Shown in pieces: positions 45,425-56,725 of a DNA stretch of 64,000 bases. Position numbers and translations under genes: made by a program. The notes under the pieces are model-generated. The model did not search any database, was not told the DNA's origin, and saw nothing but the letters and a program-made list of their open reading frames with translations. Each line of letters opens with the position of its first letter. Position 1 is the stretch's first letter. Source of the DNA: Typha latifolia (lineage: Eukaryota; Streptophyta; Magnoliopsida; Poales; Typhaceae); NCBI GenBank assembly GCA_019914945.1, contig CM034099.1, forward strand, positions 15,303,923 to 15,367,922, given 5' to 3'.

Positions 45425-48400
45425 CTATGTAACAAGGCGACATCGACACCAGAATGCAATGCCTCCACCTCTGCCTTGAGCAACAGCTAATTCCTCATCT
45501 ACATAAAACCAGACAAAGAAAGGATCTTTGTTGCTAGGTTCCCGGTCCTCTGCTTTCAAACCAATCTGCAAAGGACCAAATGGTCCAACTTTTATGCGAA
45601 TGCACTCGAAGATGAATGCCAGTATTCTGTTCTTCCACGAAAGCCTCCCCTCAAAGGTTAGGCAGCCAATTGGCCCTAGGTAAATGCCATTTTCAATCCT
45701 ATTTGCCTGACAATCCATGACAAGAGCACTGAATGAAGAGAAAGAAAAGAAAGTACACATTTTTAATCACAAATTTATAGTAAATGATAACATACTTAAT
45801 AATAAATAACTTGATACGGAGATTTCAGCAGCAGGTCAATTCCGATCAGTTTCTCCATGATTGACAGGTATAGAGTGGAAGCATCAGCTGTATGTAAAAA
45901 TACAGTGCTCCCAAGATGTTTTAATTTCGGGAAGGAAAATGAAGAAACCCCATTTAGATGTAAACTTTGTAGAAAATAGGAAAAGAAAAGGTGGCCTAGC
46001 TGCTGATCAGTTTATAGAAGATTTATTGTTATGATCCCATTACACGGTCGACTCAGTCAAGTTAAATCTAGTTAGTTGATTTTACTTATTGCTTTTAATT
46101 TTAAATTAAAACAAATAATCCGTTATGTAAGTCAAGTTGGGCAAATTAAATCCGTCTTGCTATTGAGTTTATTTTGAGGTGTAAGGAATGCATATTGAGT
46201 TTATTATTTTATTATCGGGAAAAATTGAAAAACATTTCTATTGGCAAATAGGAGGTTTACAAATCCATGCCCAAGTACTTATCACTTTTTTAAGTTGTTA
46301 GATCGTTTTTATTTTCCTAAGAGTATATTTTAACCTTAGAATCCTTCCAAATTTCCAAATCTTTGACACCATCTTCCTTCAAATCAGCCTTATGGCTGAC
46401 CTCCACCATCCCACAACTGTATACCACCTTTCGACGACAGACGCAACATCAGATAATCCATTTCAACCCGTTTCTAATCTTCGCTCACTCTTTTGGCCAT
46501 AACTTCTTGCTCCAAATTCTAAATTCACTCAAAAGAGAGCCAAAAGAACTCTAATTCATGATACTATCATCCATTAAATTTTTATGATTTATTTACGAGC
46601 AAATTATTCCAGATCTAGTCCATAACTCTACCACACTTTCGACACTTTGTCCTCAAGATGACTAGTAACAATCCACACATCGGCTTGGCTCGCACCGCGC
46701 TCAAGCTTCATGCAGGTCTAACTCAGTCAGCTGACGCAGACCTACCGAATCGTCACTAGTTGTCATCGAGCTTGTACTCGGGCCCTAAGTCATGCCCATG
46801 GGTTTTTATTTGGTTCACATGAGTTGGTCGAGCTAGTTTGCAAAAATTCATCCGACCTCGAGATACGTGCATTTCATACCTTTCACTCGATAGCCCAAAC
46901 CCTAACCTTAGGGCTGAAAATATTTTTCAACCTAAGGGCATCGCCGTGGGTTGCATGGGCGCCGACGGCGATTGGGTTAGGTTGTGGGCCACTAGTAATC
47001 GACCTCCAACAAGTCCCCACGATGGTGGTACGTTGACATTCAACGGTGGAAGCCGAAAATCGAGCTCAAGCTCAACTGCTATAGAGGTGGCCACGGCACA
47101 TCGCCGACAGGTCCACCAGCCCTTGGTGGCTACAAATGGGGCCCAAGGTCCTACTACAATGGAGGCGCCGCGGCGGAGAGGTTGACAGAAGCCAACTCAA
47201 TGGATGGGTTTGGCCACGCAATGATCGTCAACGGCTGCGATGGCCACCACTAGATGGTAGTCAGGTTGGAGAGGCCAGCCGTGACCACCTATTACTGTGA
47301 AAGGGTCAAACCTGCGACCACGAGCCACAGTTTCACTACAATGTGAGGGCTATCGACGGCAGCCTTCCAACTAACTATGGCGCAAACAACAACCATGGAT
47401 TTTGTGCAGGAAGCCAAGGAAGGTGCTGGCGGTGGTGACTTGAACTGAGAGGGCTTGGATCACCATCGATGGAAAACTAGGATTTGACCTTTATTTTCCG
47501 TCGTAGCTAAGGAAGACGGCTAGGCAACCGTCGCTGGCGGTTGCTCCAACATCACTATAGTGATAATCTATATCTACAAAGGTAGAGGGTGCTTCACCGC
47601 AGCTGGAGGAGTGGTTGCCACAGCTTGGGGCTCCCCTCCATCTCCCTCACGGGTGAAATTTTATTGCCATGGCTAGGCCGATTCCACCATGGCCGGTGGC
47701 GTTGGCGACGAAGGGCAGTAGTGGGTGTCTAGTAGAGCCTCTGCTAAGGCCTAGATCGAGCCCTTGAGAGAGGTTTGCATCTCCTTCAATTTGACTGAAA
47801 ATTCTTTAAATATCACTTCGTCGGCAATTGTTAGTGATGGTAGCACCGGAGAAACTTCCACAAAGATAAAGATGAGTTCCTAGTCCTTCATGGGTGTCCC
47901 TTCCTCGTTCATCTTCCTCAATCTTGTGTTAACAATTGGCCAAGGAACGGTGACTGTGATACCACTATTACAGACCAGATCTGAAACAATCCGCTAGTAA
48001 AAAAAATTATAAAAATTTAATAGATGATAGGCTCACGTGTTAGGTTCTTTTGTTCGAGTGGATTTAGAATTTAAAGTAAAAGGTTGGCCAAAAGGGTAAG
48101 AGAAGGTTAGAATCGGGCTGGAATAGATTATCCGACAATGCGGCGGTCATCGAAGGGTGGCGGATAGCCGTGGGATGATGGATGTCTACCGTAAGAGTGA
48201 GTGGCTCGTGGAGGAAAATGGTAGCTAGAGTTTAGAAGCTTAGAAGGATTTTAAGATTAAGGTCTACTCCTAGAAAAATAAAGACGATCTAATGGCTCAA
48301 ATAAAAAATAAATATAAAATAATAAAATAACTAAACTCAATATTCATTCCACACACCTCAAAATAACTTATATTCACTCCTATTTATAAGAGTAGAGTCA

Positions 48401-49460
48401 TAATAGGTTATTCAATTTGTCTTACTTAGCTTACATAGCAAATTATCCACTTTAATTTAAATTTAAAAACAATAAGCAAAATCAACTAACTCGACTCGAC
48501 TCGACTGACTCAACCCATATGGTCGGATTATAACATAAGCCTGCAGGAGTCAATAGACAGAAGTTAATGTGTAAAAATGGATGCAAGAAACTCCAGAGTG
48601 TAAACGTAATAAGTGATCATTGTACAGGGAGTAACAATCTACCACAAATATTCCCCCGCATTAGTGAGGGAAGAGAGAAGTTTTTCATGTAATGCTCGAG
48701 CACTTACAGTATTATCCGATCAGAGAATCAATAAACTCCATTACATGTCAATATAGTCATCAAAAGATCACAGAAAAAGTGGCAATTTTAATAAAAGAAA
48801 ATAGAGGAACACAAATTAATAAGCTCACCGCAGCATCAAATCGCTGCACCGCGGTAACCGGGAAATACTGCCCCTTCTCCAATCGACCCTAACACCACAA
48901 CCACCAAAAGGATTGTAAAGACCGAAATCCAACAAGGGACCAGACGCAAAAGAGGCAGACACAGAGAGATGAGCTCACTTTAGCTGTAAAGATAAGCATC
49001 CATGTCCTCCCCGGAGACTCCGAGCCGCCAAGAGTTTCGAAGAAGGACGAAGGATCCACCCTGGATTTCTTGATCACGGCCAATGCGGAGAGCACCTCCG
49101 CCGCCGGGACCTTCCTCGTCTTCGCCGCGGCCTTTAGCACCCCGACGCTCTCCGCTACGCCCTACGATGACCACCAAACACCAAGCGAAGAAACCCAGAT
49201 CAAGAAACGATCTTTATCCGAAGGATTGAAGGAGGAAAGGAAGTGGATTCTTGGATTACACCGACCGATTCCTTCTCCTTCTCGACGGCTCCTGCTTCTG
49301 GTGCTGCGGTAGCTCGGGGAGATTGGTGGAGACGAGGGGTTAGGGTTCTGGGAGGAGGTAAGGTCGAGAGTCTGAAGAGGAGACGGGAGTGATTCTGGAG
49401 AACAAGAGGTTGAGGAGGAGAAGGGGAAGGTGGTGAGGAAATGGAGAAGAAAGGAACCAT
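45425..49460 (-). CDS. Predicted plastid protein with conserved C-terminal domain, four exons
   Basis: Minus-strand exons: 49460-49260, 49161-48979, 48888-48829 and 45706-45425, all phase 0 and GT-AG, giving about 241 residues. Exon 1 could instead run to 49209, but that leaves a 47-bp intron, so the GTAATC donor is preferred. The N-terminus is Ser/Pro/Arg-rich and low in acidic residues, like a chloroplast transit peptide. Exon 2 encodes [20 protein letters not shown] and [16 protein letters not shown]. Exon 3 gives [15 protein letters not shown], joining exon 4 [20 protein letters not shown], then [19 protein letters not shown] and a CRC end. The layout is reminiscent of PAP/fibrillin C-termini, but I cannot name the gene. 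All exons are open, so it looks functional. Intron 3 (3.1 kb) contains a gypsy-like element. Confidence 0.8.
46027..46632 (+). repeat. LTR in plus orientation
   Basis: It starts TGTTATGATCCCATTACACG. It shares TTAGTTGATTTT, AATTTTAAATTAAA and the ending AGATCT(A/G)GTC with the reverse complement of 47966-48535. Confidence 0.75.
46633..47965 (-). other. Internal region of the intronic gypsy-like element
   Basis: No gag or pol domain is recognised. The segment near 47420-47560 matches about 11740-11880, which links it to the short pol-less family. Open frames at 46824-47185 are GC-rich and unexplained. Confidence 0.5.
47951..47963 (-). promoter_or_regulatory. Primer-binding site of the intronic element
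   Basis: The minus strand reads GTGGTATCACAGT, close to the usual TGGTATCAGAG, a few bases after the LTR end. Confidence 0.6.
47966..48535 (-). repeat. 5' LTR in minus orientation
   Basis: The minus strand starts TGTTATAATCCGACCATATG and ends near GATCTGGTCTGTAATA, before the primer site. Confidence 0.75.
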
Positions 49461-50211
49461 TTTTGGGTGGGCTTTGTTAGTGCAATAGTGCTTGAGCGCA
49501 GTGCTGTGGTCGAGAATTTTGGTATTTCGAGCGCGGCAACGGATAAAATAATCGTGTGGTGTTTCAGTGCACCGTAACGGAGAAATTTTGGTATCTGAGA
49601 ACTATCGCTATGTATTTAAAATAACTGCATCTAGCCTTAATTAAATTTAGCCCCTTTTAACTATTATTATTTTTTTACATATACTCTCTAACTCTCTTTT
49701 TTATAGCATAGATATTCTTACCTAAGAAAATGTTTGATACGGAGAATTTATATAGGTTTTATTTTAGGAGAGTTCTACCTGGATATTTTTCTTACTTCGA
49801 AGATTATATATAGATAATAAAAAATTCACAGAATATATGTGAAAAATTGTCATAGTTTAGAGAGGCTAAGTATAATTATCCTAATTTAATAAAAAAAACT
49901 ATTTTTTTTATTTATGAATATTATAAAATATCTTTTTTATCCCTAAGTATAACTTATATACCACAATCTTAATACCTCACTTTAATAAAGCGAATACCAA
50001 AATAAGTTTCCTCAATATTTATTAGAAAAAAAAAGAAAGATATAAATGTTGTATATGGAAACACATGAAATCAATTACAAATATAAATGTTGACACTATA
50101 TTTATATTTATATAAATCAATTACGCATAAAATCAATTGCACATATAGATTTTTGCTTATATTTATTTCTTATTTAACACTATAAATGTTGCATATGAAA
50201 ATATATAAAAT
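49461..50211. other. Upstream region of the plastid-protein gene
   Basis: 49461-49620 is the probable promoter side of the minus-strand gene; no clear TATA box is seen. 49620-50211 is AT-rich, with phrases such as ACTCTCTAACTC and GTTTAGAGAGGCTAAG that could be inverted ends of a small decayed transposon. Confidence 0.4.
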
Positions 50212-51898
50212 TGATGCGAACTGGGTCAGATCGAATCACATCAAAAGGAGATTAGGCTCAATAGATTGAGTTTAATTATTTTACTTGGTTATTTTATTTA
50301 GTTAGAGTCTTAGCAGGTTAGGATTTTATTTAATTAGCTAAATCCAGCTCTGCGTAGTTTTAAAAAAATATTGGTAGAATATTCTATACATATTCAAATA
50401 ATATCAAACTAGTTAGAGCATCTCTAAAGGCTCTAAATATGGAGCCAAAAATGGAGCAAGAGCCGGGTGCACTCCAACGCATCGTGCTCCATATATATTA
50501 AAATAATAATATAATATATATTATTATATTAGTTATTTTAAATTACTTAATAGGTCATCTTAGCGTTATTATTTTTTAATAAAAAATATATAGTTAGAAA
50601 ACTTTCATCGAGATCTTTAAAATAAGACTAATATTCAATAGTTTCAGAAGTAATTTTAAATTACTAATTTTTTAATTAAATGCATCGAAATTACATTACA
50701 CGAAATAAACATCGAAATAAGTATCGCATGTCATTAACTAAAAATATCAAATTTACATTACATAAAATAAGCAGAAATTAACCAAACATAATAAAAACAA
50801 TAGATGTTTAATATTCTAGTAAGTTATCTCCGTAGCCACCGGTTCTGATTCCATAGCAACCAGTTTCAGTTCCATTGCCACCTTCTCTTTCTTGACTGTA
50901 TCCACCTTCTTGCGATGAACCTTTGACTTAAAAATGAATATTGCTTCTTCTACAAATTTCCTGTAATTTTCTTTGAAAGAAAGCACGTTCATCCGGATAT
51001 TTTAGGACACATAATTTATTAGACTTATTTTTATAAATAATAAAAATTTTAAAATTTAGATCAACTTAAAAATAATTTAATATTAGACTCAAAAATAATT
51101 TAATATTTACATTAGGAGACATTTCCAATGGTGTTATTTTTGTTAAAAATTGATTGGTAAAACTAGTTATATACTAAGTTTAACTAACTAAATTATTTAA
51201 TAAAAGATACAAATGAAATTAAAATTATTGAATGTAATAATTATTGGGCAATTTTGGTATTTTTAAAAAGTTGAAATGACAAATGGAGTTGGGCTCCATT
51301 TTTATGGTGGGGCTCCAAATTTGGAGCTAGCTTTAGAGCCCGATTGGAGCTCAACCAAAAATTTGGAGCTCGGTTGGAGTTACTCTAAGATAAGATCGCC
51401 AACCTCCGAATTTACAACTTTTATATTCATAACTTCTCTAGATTCGAAATCTATCTACGACGAAATGAAAATTTAATCCGAGAAGATAAGGGAGACTAGT
51501 TTAGTTGGTTTGTTTGGGTTTTAACTTAATTGTTGATTTGTTAGGATTTGTTAGAGTTATTTAATTTAGTTGATGAGTACTTAGGGTGAGCCTCTATAAA
51601 TATGTGGAGGAAACCCTAATTGCAGTAGAATGATGATGATCTTGTTATTGGAATTGACTTTAACATTTATCTCCTTCTTTACTTGTCTCTAGCTATTGGC
51701 GCCTTCTCCCACCTCCCTTCTTCCACTGCCCAAATCTTTGGTCGGCCTCTTCCAGCCTCTATCCCCTCTCTTCCACAACAACTTCTCCCTCTTCACACCA
51801 AGAACTAACCCTAGCATCCATCTAGCCATTGGAGGGCTATCAAACTAGGATCTAAGTTTTAGAACCGTTGCAGATCGAATTAGGCCGGTTCGTAACAG
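50212..51898 (+). repeat. Solo LTR of the gypsy-like family, split by a nested element
   Basis: It starts TGATGCGAACTGGGTCAGAT and ends CCGGTTCGTAACA. Without the nested 970 bp it would be about 717 bp, matching the 691 and 734 bp LTRs at 10822 and 12339. It contains GAAATCTATCTACGACG and AATCCGAGAAG as in the copy at 40423. No internal region flanks it and no target duplication is clear. Confidence 0.7.
50416..51385. mobile_element. TIR element nested in the solo LTR (PIF/Harbinger-like)
   Basis: The ends are GAGCATCTCTAAAGGCTC and, on the complement, GAGTAACTCCAACCGAGCTC, followed by repeated GGAGCC/GGAGCT text. It is flanked by TTA on the left and TAA on the right, which would fit a 3-bp TWA target with one change. 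A short patch at 50820-51010 on the minus strand reads partly open but I recognise no transposase. The class is tentative. Confidence 0.6.
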
Positions 51899-52216
51899 AA
51901 ATGAATTGGCTTTTTAAGAAAATACTTTCAATTACACTCTCAATAAAACATAGCCTTTTAATACACTGATATATACTCACTAATATGATCATTACTAGGT
52001 GTAATTATATTGATTAATTACAGTTATAAATATATATCTATAACTTATATATTTTTAGAGTTAAATACTTTAATCCCCATGTATTTATGTCTAAAATAAT
52101 TTTACCTCCTTACGACTAAAGTATAAATAACTAATAAAACTGACTAGCTGGATTATTTCCTCCCATTTCTAGTTTTGTTTTTAAAAAAACTATCATTCCC
52201 TTTTATATAAATCTAT
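51899..52216. other. Spacer, no gene seen
   Basis: AT-rich. It ends at the LTR start at 52217. Confidence 0.4.
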
Positions 52217-52720
52217 TGTTAGGTTTTTATTTGTTGGCAATTGTGTACAAAATATTCTAAGTGTATTTTTTTTATGTATATGAGTTTTACACGAGTCTAG
52301 AATATCTCTGGTTTAAAGAATTGCAAGATTATTGGAGAAAAGCCGTTGAGTTCACACTGCGTTCACAAACGGGTTCGAACGTGGAATCTGTGTTCATACA
52401 GATAGAGAGCCGCGTTCACAAAAGCGTTCGAAAGCGGAATCTGCGTTCACACAAATAGAGAGTTGCGTTCACAAACGCGTTCAAACGCGAGTACTGCATT
52501 CACACAGACCGAGAGCTACGTTCAAAAACACGTTCGAACGCAACCTAAAGAATTCAAGTTGTCGCGTTCGAACGCATTCGGGCCCGTTCGAATGCACCTG
52601 AGATCAAGTCATGCCGTTCGAACGCACCCGGACCGCGTTCGAACGCACCAATGAAGTTTGATAAAATTGGACTTTCGTGAGTACGGATAAGACTTGGATT
52701 TGGCTCTATCTTGGAGATCA

Positions 52721-52728
52721 TATATAAG
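52721..52728 (+). promoter_or_regulatory. LTR TATA box, copy C
   Basis: TATATAAG is in the same conserved block as in LTRs A and B. Confidence 0.65.
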
Positions 52729-52837
52729 GATTGTGATGCCCTATCTCTAGGGTGGTTGAAGAAGCATTATTGAAGGAGACTTCTGGAGACTACATTGGTT
52801 CTTCAACTAATAAGATTCCACTCATCTACAAAAGTTA

Positions 52838-52871
52838 ATCTTTCGTCTTAAGGGCTATCTAGACGAAAGAT
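52838..52871 (+). other. Conserved stem-loop in LTR, copy C
   Basis: An 11-bp perfect stem (ATCTTTCGTCT with AGACGAAAGAT) has the same 12-base loop as LTRs A and B. Confidence 0.7.
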
Positions 52872-53200
52872 CAATCTCGAGGGTTACTGAGGTTGGACTT
52901 CAATCACGAGAAGTAGTGAATCGTGGGTTCTAGCGAGCAAGACTGAGAAGAACAAAGTCGTTTGTATCGACGAGTTATTTTGTGAGTCAGTCTTGTAACT
53001 GCTACTATTCTAGTGATTGGTTTTGATCCGAGTTTGGATCCGTGGTTTTTTCCCGTTTGGGTTTTTCCACATTAAAATCTTGGCATTCATCTCTGCTTTC
53101 GTTCCTAATATTTCTACGGACTTTTACTTAAGCGAACGAGTGATATCATTGCCTAGTATTTAGATACATACTCTCACTCTTTAAGAGAGATCAGATAGGC

Positions 53201-54516
53201 ATGGATTTTCATAGAGATGGACCATCATCTATTAGACCTCCTATCCTAGATGGATCACATTATGGATATTTGAAAGCTAGGATGAGAGCTTACTTGAAGT
53301 CTATAGATGAACGAGTATTGTTTGCCGTTGTGAACGGTTGGAGTCCACCAATGTACATGGTGGATGATAAACTTGCTAATAAACCGATAGAAAAACAATC
53401 TTAGACTACTTCAACAACTCAAGGTATCGAACTAGAAAGAATTTAATTTGAGGAGAAGTACAAATTGAAACTTGAACGTGTCAAAGACCTTTCTAAACAA
53501 CTTGACAATGCAAAAAATAAAATGAAGGCTGATGAAATTAAACTAGAGTGACTGAATAAGGAAGTGACATTTCTAAAAGGGAAGAACAAACTTGACGAGA
53601 TCCTAAAGGCTCAGATCTCTGAAAAAGACAGGTATGGTGTTGGATACACTAGTAATTCAAATAATAATAAAACTGTCTTCGTTTCTGCAGGTATACAAAA
53701 GGAAGAATATCTGAAGTCATCAACCGCATTTACAAAACAATCCTAGATGAATGCTTCTAAATTGAAGGTGAATCTACAAATTGGTGAATCGTCAACGACA
53801 CCAAAGGTAAACTTTAGTCACACTCCTCGACAAAATGTGAGTAGAAAATGGTTTGTTTCGACATGCTATCATTGCGGCATTTTAGGGCATATTCGACCTC
53901 ATTGCAAATTTTTGCAAAAACCTAGAACTATTTTTATTTATGAGATACAAACAAAGGCTATATGGGTCAAGAAAAGTGATTTGAAATGTTATGTTGTGCA
54001 TACAACTTTGAAATCTTTAAACTCTGATTTGTGATATTTAGACAGTGGCTGTTCAAGACATATGTCGGGTGACAAGTCGTTATTTTCTAATCTTGAAAAA
54101 CATGAAGGGGGAGTTGTGACATTCGGAGATGGTAATTCATCCAAGGTAATAGGTAAAGGAAAGGTAAGTTCTCCGGGGGTTCCTATTCTTGAAAATATTC
54201 TTTATGTTAAGGGCTTGAAAGCAAATCTTCTGAGTATTAGTCAATTTTGTGATGAAGATTATGAGGTAAAATTCTTCAAAAATGATTGTATTATTCTAGA
54301 TCATGGTGGTAATATTATATGTTATGGATCTAGAACATCTGATAATTATTATGTTGTTGGAACGTCACATAAACTGAAATGTAATAGTGCCTCTTTCAAC
54401 ATTGCAGATCTTTAGCATTAACATCTTGGACATGTGAATCACAAGGAATTATTTACTCTGTCTAAACAAGAAGTGGTAAGAGGAATACCTAAGATGAAAG
54501 AAATGTCAAAAAGTTT
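53201..54516 (+). pseudogene. Copia gag-protease relic, copy C
   Basis: The frame starts MDFHRDGPSSIRPPILDGSH, a typical copia Gag beginning (PP-x-LDGxNYxxW-like). After 67 codons it jumps to the coiled region (GKNKLDEILKAQISEKDRYG), so the capsid core is deleted. The knuckle CYHCGILGHIRPHC at 53866-53907 has all four metal ligands of C-x2-C-x4-H-x4-C. The protease follows: LDSGCSRHMSGDKSLF near 54040, with the catalytic DSG, then FGDGNSSKVIGKG. The pre-integrase segment (HLGHVNHKELFTLSK) is cut at 54516. Stops occur near 53402, 53744, 54032 and 54413. Confidence 0.75.
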
Positions 54517-54690
54517 TAAAATAATATAAAATTTTAAAATAATTATAAAAAACATTGTAGAAAATTTTAAAATAATTGTAAAAAACATTTTATAATAGAA
54601 AATTTTAAAATAATTGATACAGTGTTCTAATATTCAAGCGTAACAATAGAAAAGTTTAAAGTAACTAATACAATGTTCCGGTGTTCAAGC
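54517..54690. repeat. AT-rich tandem repeat
   Basis: About five imperfect copies of a unit with AAATTTTAAAATAATT, partly followed by GTAAAAAACATT. It lies at the break of copy C. Confidence 0.65.
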
Positions 54691-55310
54691 ATTTGAACGG
54701 CCTTTGGAGGCAAACTGAACGCACCTATGATTCCTAAAAAATAAAGATAAGTATACCTTGGAGATAAGATAAACATATTTGAGAAATTAGATAAATACAT
54801 CTTAGAGATAAAGTAAATAAAATATTTTCAAACAGATTTCACGAAGTAGAAGATTTAATAAAGATTCTATGATCCTATTCGAGCGCAAGTTCACCTTGTT
54901 CAAATGACCTGACTTAAGACTATTATTCAAATAGCTTTGAACGATTGTCAGGATGTGTTCAAATAGCCAAAAATGTTTCTCTGTATTTTCGAACGCTTTC
55001 CATGGTGTGTTTAATTGACAGAATGGACAATTAGATGCAAAGTGATCGTTCCGATGCCTTTGGATAGTTTTTCATACTACTCTAACCATCATGACATGAC
55101 ACTATTTAAGCAATTCAATAATGACTATAAAATCGTTTCAAATACTGTCTTCAAAATCAATTTCTTACTTTAATATTTTTTATCAAATATTTTATAACTT
55201 GTCATAATTTGTGTATATACTCATATATAAAATCTGAACACATTACATTAATTAAAATTATGTTTTCAAATACGATTTGTCAATTACATCTATACAAATA
55301 AAACCTAACA
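54691..55310 (-). repeat. LTR, minus strand, diverged relative of 27780-28739
   Basis: The minus strand starts TGTTAGGTTTTATTTGTATA at 55310. It contains GTTCGAATGC-like phrases, and the reverse-strand form of the 22-bp CTTATCTCTAAGAG repeats at 54740-54815. Its 3' end merges with the AT-rich repeat. Confidence 0.6.
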
Positions 55311-55523
55311 TTATATAACAAGAAACCAAATCATGATCTTTTAGCTTCAAAGTTGTAGGCTCACTTTCAACTCCACTAATTCAGACTTTCTCCTTCATGA
55401 CGTTATCATTCTCACCCTTAGAAAAGAAAATGCATAATTAAAAAATGGAATAAACTATACAATAGTTACTACAACTATTAAACTACATAAGTGCATATAC
55501 ATACTTTAAAACAAAATACATAG

Positions 55524-55554
<31 letters not shown>

Positions 55555-56020
55555 GTGTAAATGTACGTATATCAATAATTACGCATAAATTTCTAAGGGA
55601 ATGTGATAAAGTTACCGCACCACCTTGCAATACTCTTGTATTTTTTTTTGCAAAAACTAACTATAATCAGAGCTAAATAAATTGTGCTCGCTATACCTTT
55701 GTTATCATCATTAATAATTTTTATTTGATATTTCCTGCATTATGTTATATATAAACTATTTTTTTATAGTAACTAATAAAAACGTGGTCAATTTTTTTTT
55801 TTGATCATTCATGAGCCCGAATGCTAGATATGGGCCAGACAAAGGGCCAACCCCTAGATACAGAGGCTGAGCTTTTAGCTATCTAATCTAGGCTTCAAGC
55901 CATATACGTCGCCGAACAATTCGAATCAAACGCCACCGAGATCTGCTCCAAGCTATTGTATTGCCAAGCTGTTCTTCCAAGCTAACCGCATTATCAAGCC
56001 ATCAATTGAATCGAGTCAAA
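55311..56020. other. AT-rich region, no gene
   Basis: It contains a (TA)n run at 55524-55549. 55800-56020 is less AT-rich but has no recognised frame. Confidence 0.4.
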
Positions 56021-56725
56021 CCACCAAATAGGGGCTGTTAAAATAATTGAGCGGCTCAAGCTCGGCTCGATAATGCTCGATCAAGCTCGGCTCAAAAATA
56101 GGCTGAGCCGAGCTTGATCATTAAAGTTAGGCTTGAAATTAAATTCGAGCCAATCTTGATCTCGAGCCGGCTCAATAAGGCTCGAATATATTTATATATA
56201 TAATATGAGTAATATCAAACTAATATGAACTATCAGATCAAAACCCTTTCACCCATTCAGAATTTCAGCCATTATTTTCTGACACAATTATCTTTATTAT
56301 TTATAATTTATACTTTGGTTGCTTCTAATTTTTTAACACAATTATCTTTGTTACTTGTAATTTATATTTTGATTGCTTGTAGTTTTCTAACCTATTTATA
56401 TTTATTGCTTGTAATTTAGATTTTGGTAATATTTATATCTTTATAGTTGAATTAGGTTTTATTTCAAGCTTGATTCAAGCCTAAATTAATTTAAGTTTGC
56501 TTAGGCTTAAAAATAGTTTGAAATTGATAAGGTTTGAAATTGCTAATTGAGCAGCTTGTTTAAGCTCGTTCAAACTCAAAATTGGCTCGAGTTCGAAATT
56601 GACTCGGATTGAAATTATTTCAATTCAAACTTGCTCACAAAGATAGGCTCGAAATTAATTTCAATCCAAACTTGATTAGAGCCAGGCTCGATCAAGCTCG
56701 ACTCGTTTACACCCTTACCACCAAA
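56021..56725. mobile_element. hAT-type non-autonomous element with 8-bp target duplication
   Basis: The element spans 56029-56717 (689 bp). Its ends are TAGGGGCTGTTAA and, on the complement, TAAGGGTGTAAAC. CCACCAAA flanks both sides (56021-56028 and 56718-56725), the 8-bp duplication typical of hAT. The ends are rich in GCTCGGCTCGA-type text. The middle (56270-56430) has about 2.5 copies of a roughly 63-bp T-rich repeat. No transposase is present. Confidence 0.85.

Larger units (their letters stand above)
46027..48535 (-). mobile_element. Gypsy-like element with LTRs in opposite orientation, inside intron 3
   Basis: A minus-strand LTR (about 47966-48535) is followed on the minus strand by a primer site, an internal region, and a CTTGAGGACAAAG purine-rich end at about 46631-46663. 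Next comes an LTR of the same family in the plus orientation (46027-46632). Parts of the internal region match the element at 10822-13072. Encoded frames are short and without recognised domains; gag remains are not clear. Flanking 5-mers (TTTAT and TAAGC) do not match. Confidence 0.75.
52217..53170 (+). repeat. 5' LTR of copy C
   Basis: It aligns with LTRs A and B from TGTTAGG to GATACATAC, then diverges. The last 20-25 bp of the LTR and the primer site seem to have been lost, because coding sequence follows within 30 bp. Perfect GCGTTCGAACGC copies lie at 52564-52575 and 52635-52646. Confidence 0.8.
52217..54516 (+). mobile_element. Copia Sirevirus-like element, copy C (5' part only)
   Basis: It consists of LTR, gag, protease and the start of the pre-integrase segment, then stops abruptly at 54516 within the sequence that continues at 1937 in copy A. 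Gag is internally deleted. The element keeps the protease that copy A lacks. Together, copies A and C show the family layout, but none of the three is intact. Confidence 0.8.

Noticed and set aside
45760..45900. Possible extra exon of the plastid-protein gene ([20 protein letters not shown])
   Set aside because: It has a plausible acceptor, but joining exon 3 directly to exon 4 gives the natural FDAA-ANRIENG sequence in phase, and the extra piece would disrupt it.
46022..48540. A target duplication around the inverted-LTR element
   Set aside because: The 5-mers TTTAT and TAAGC do not match, which itself fits a rearranged rather than simple insertion.
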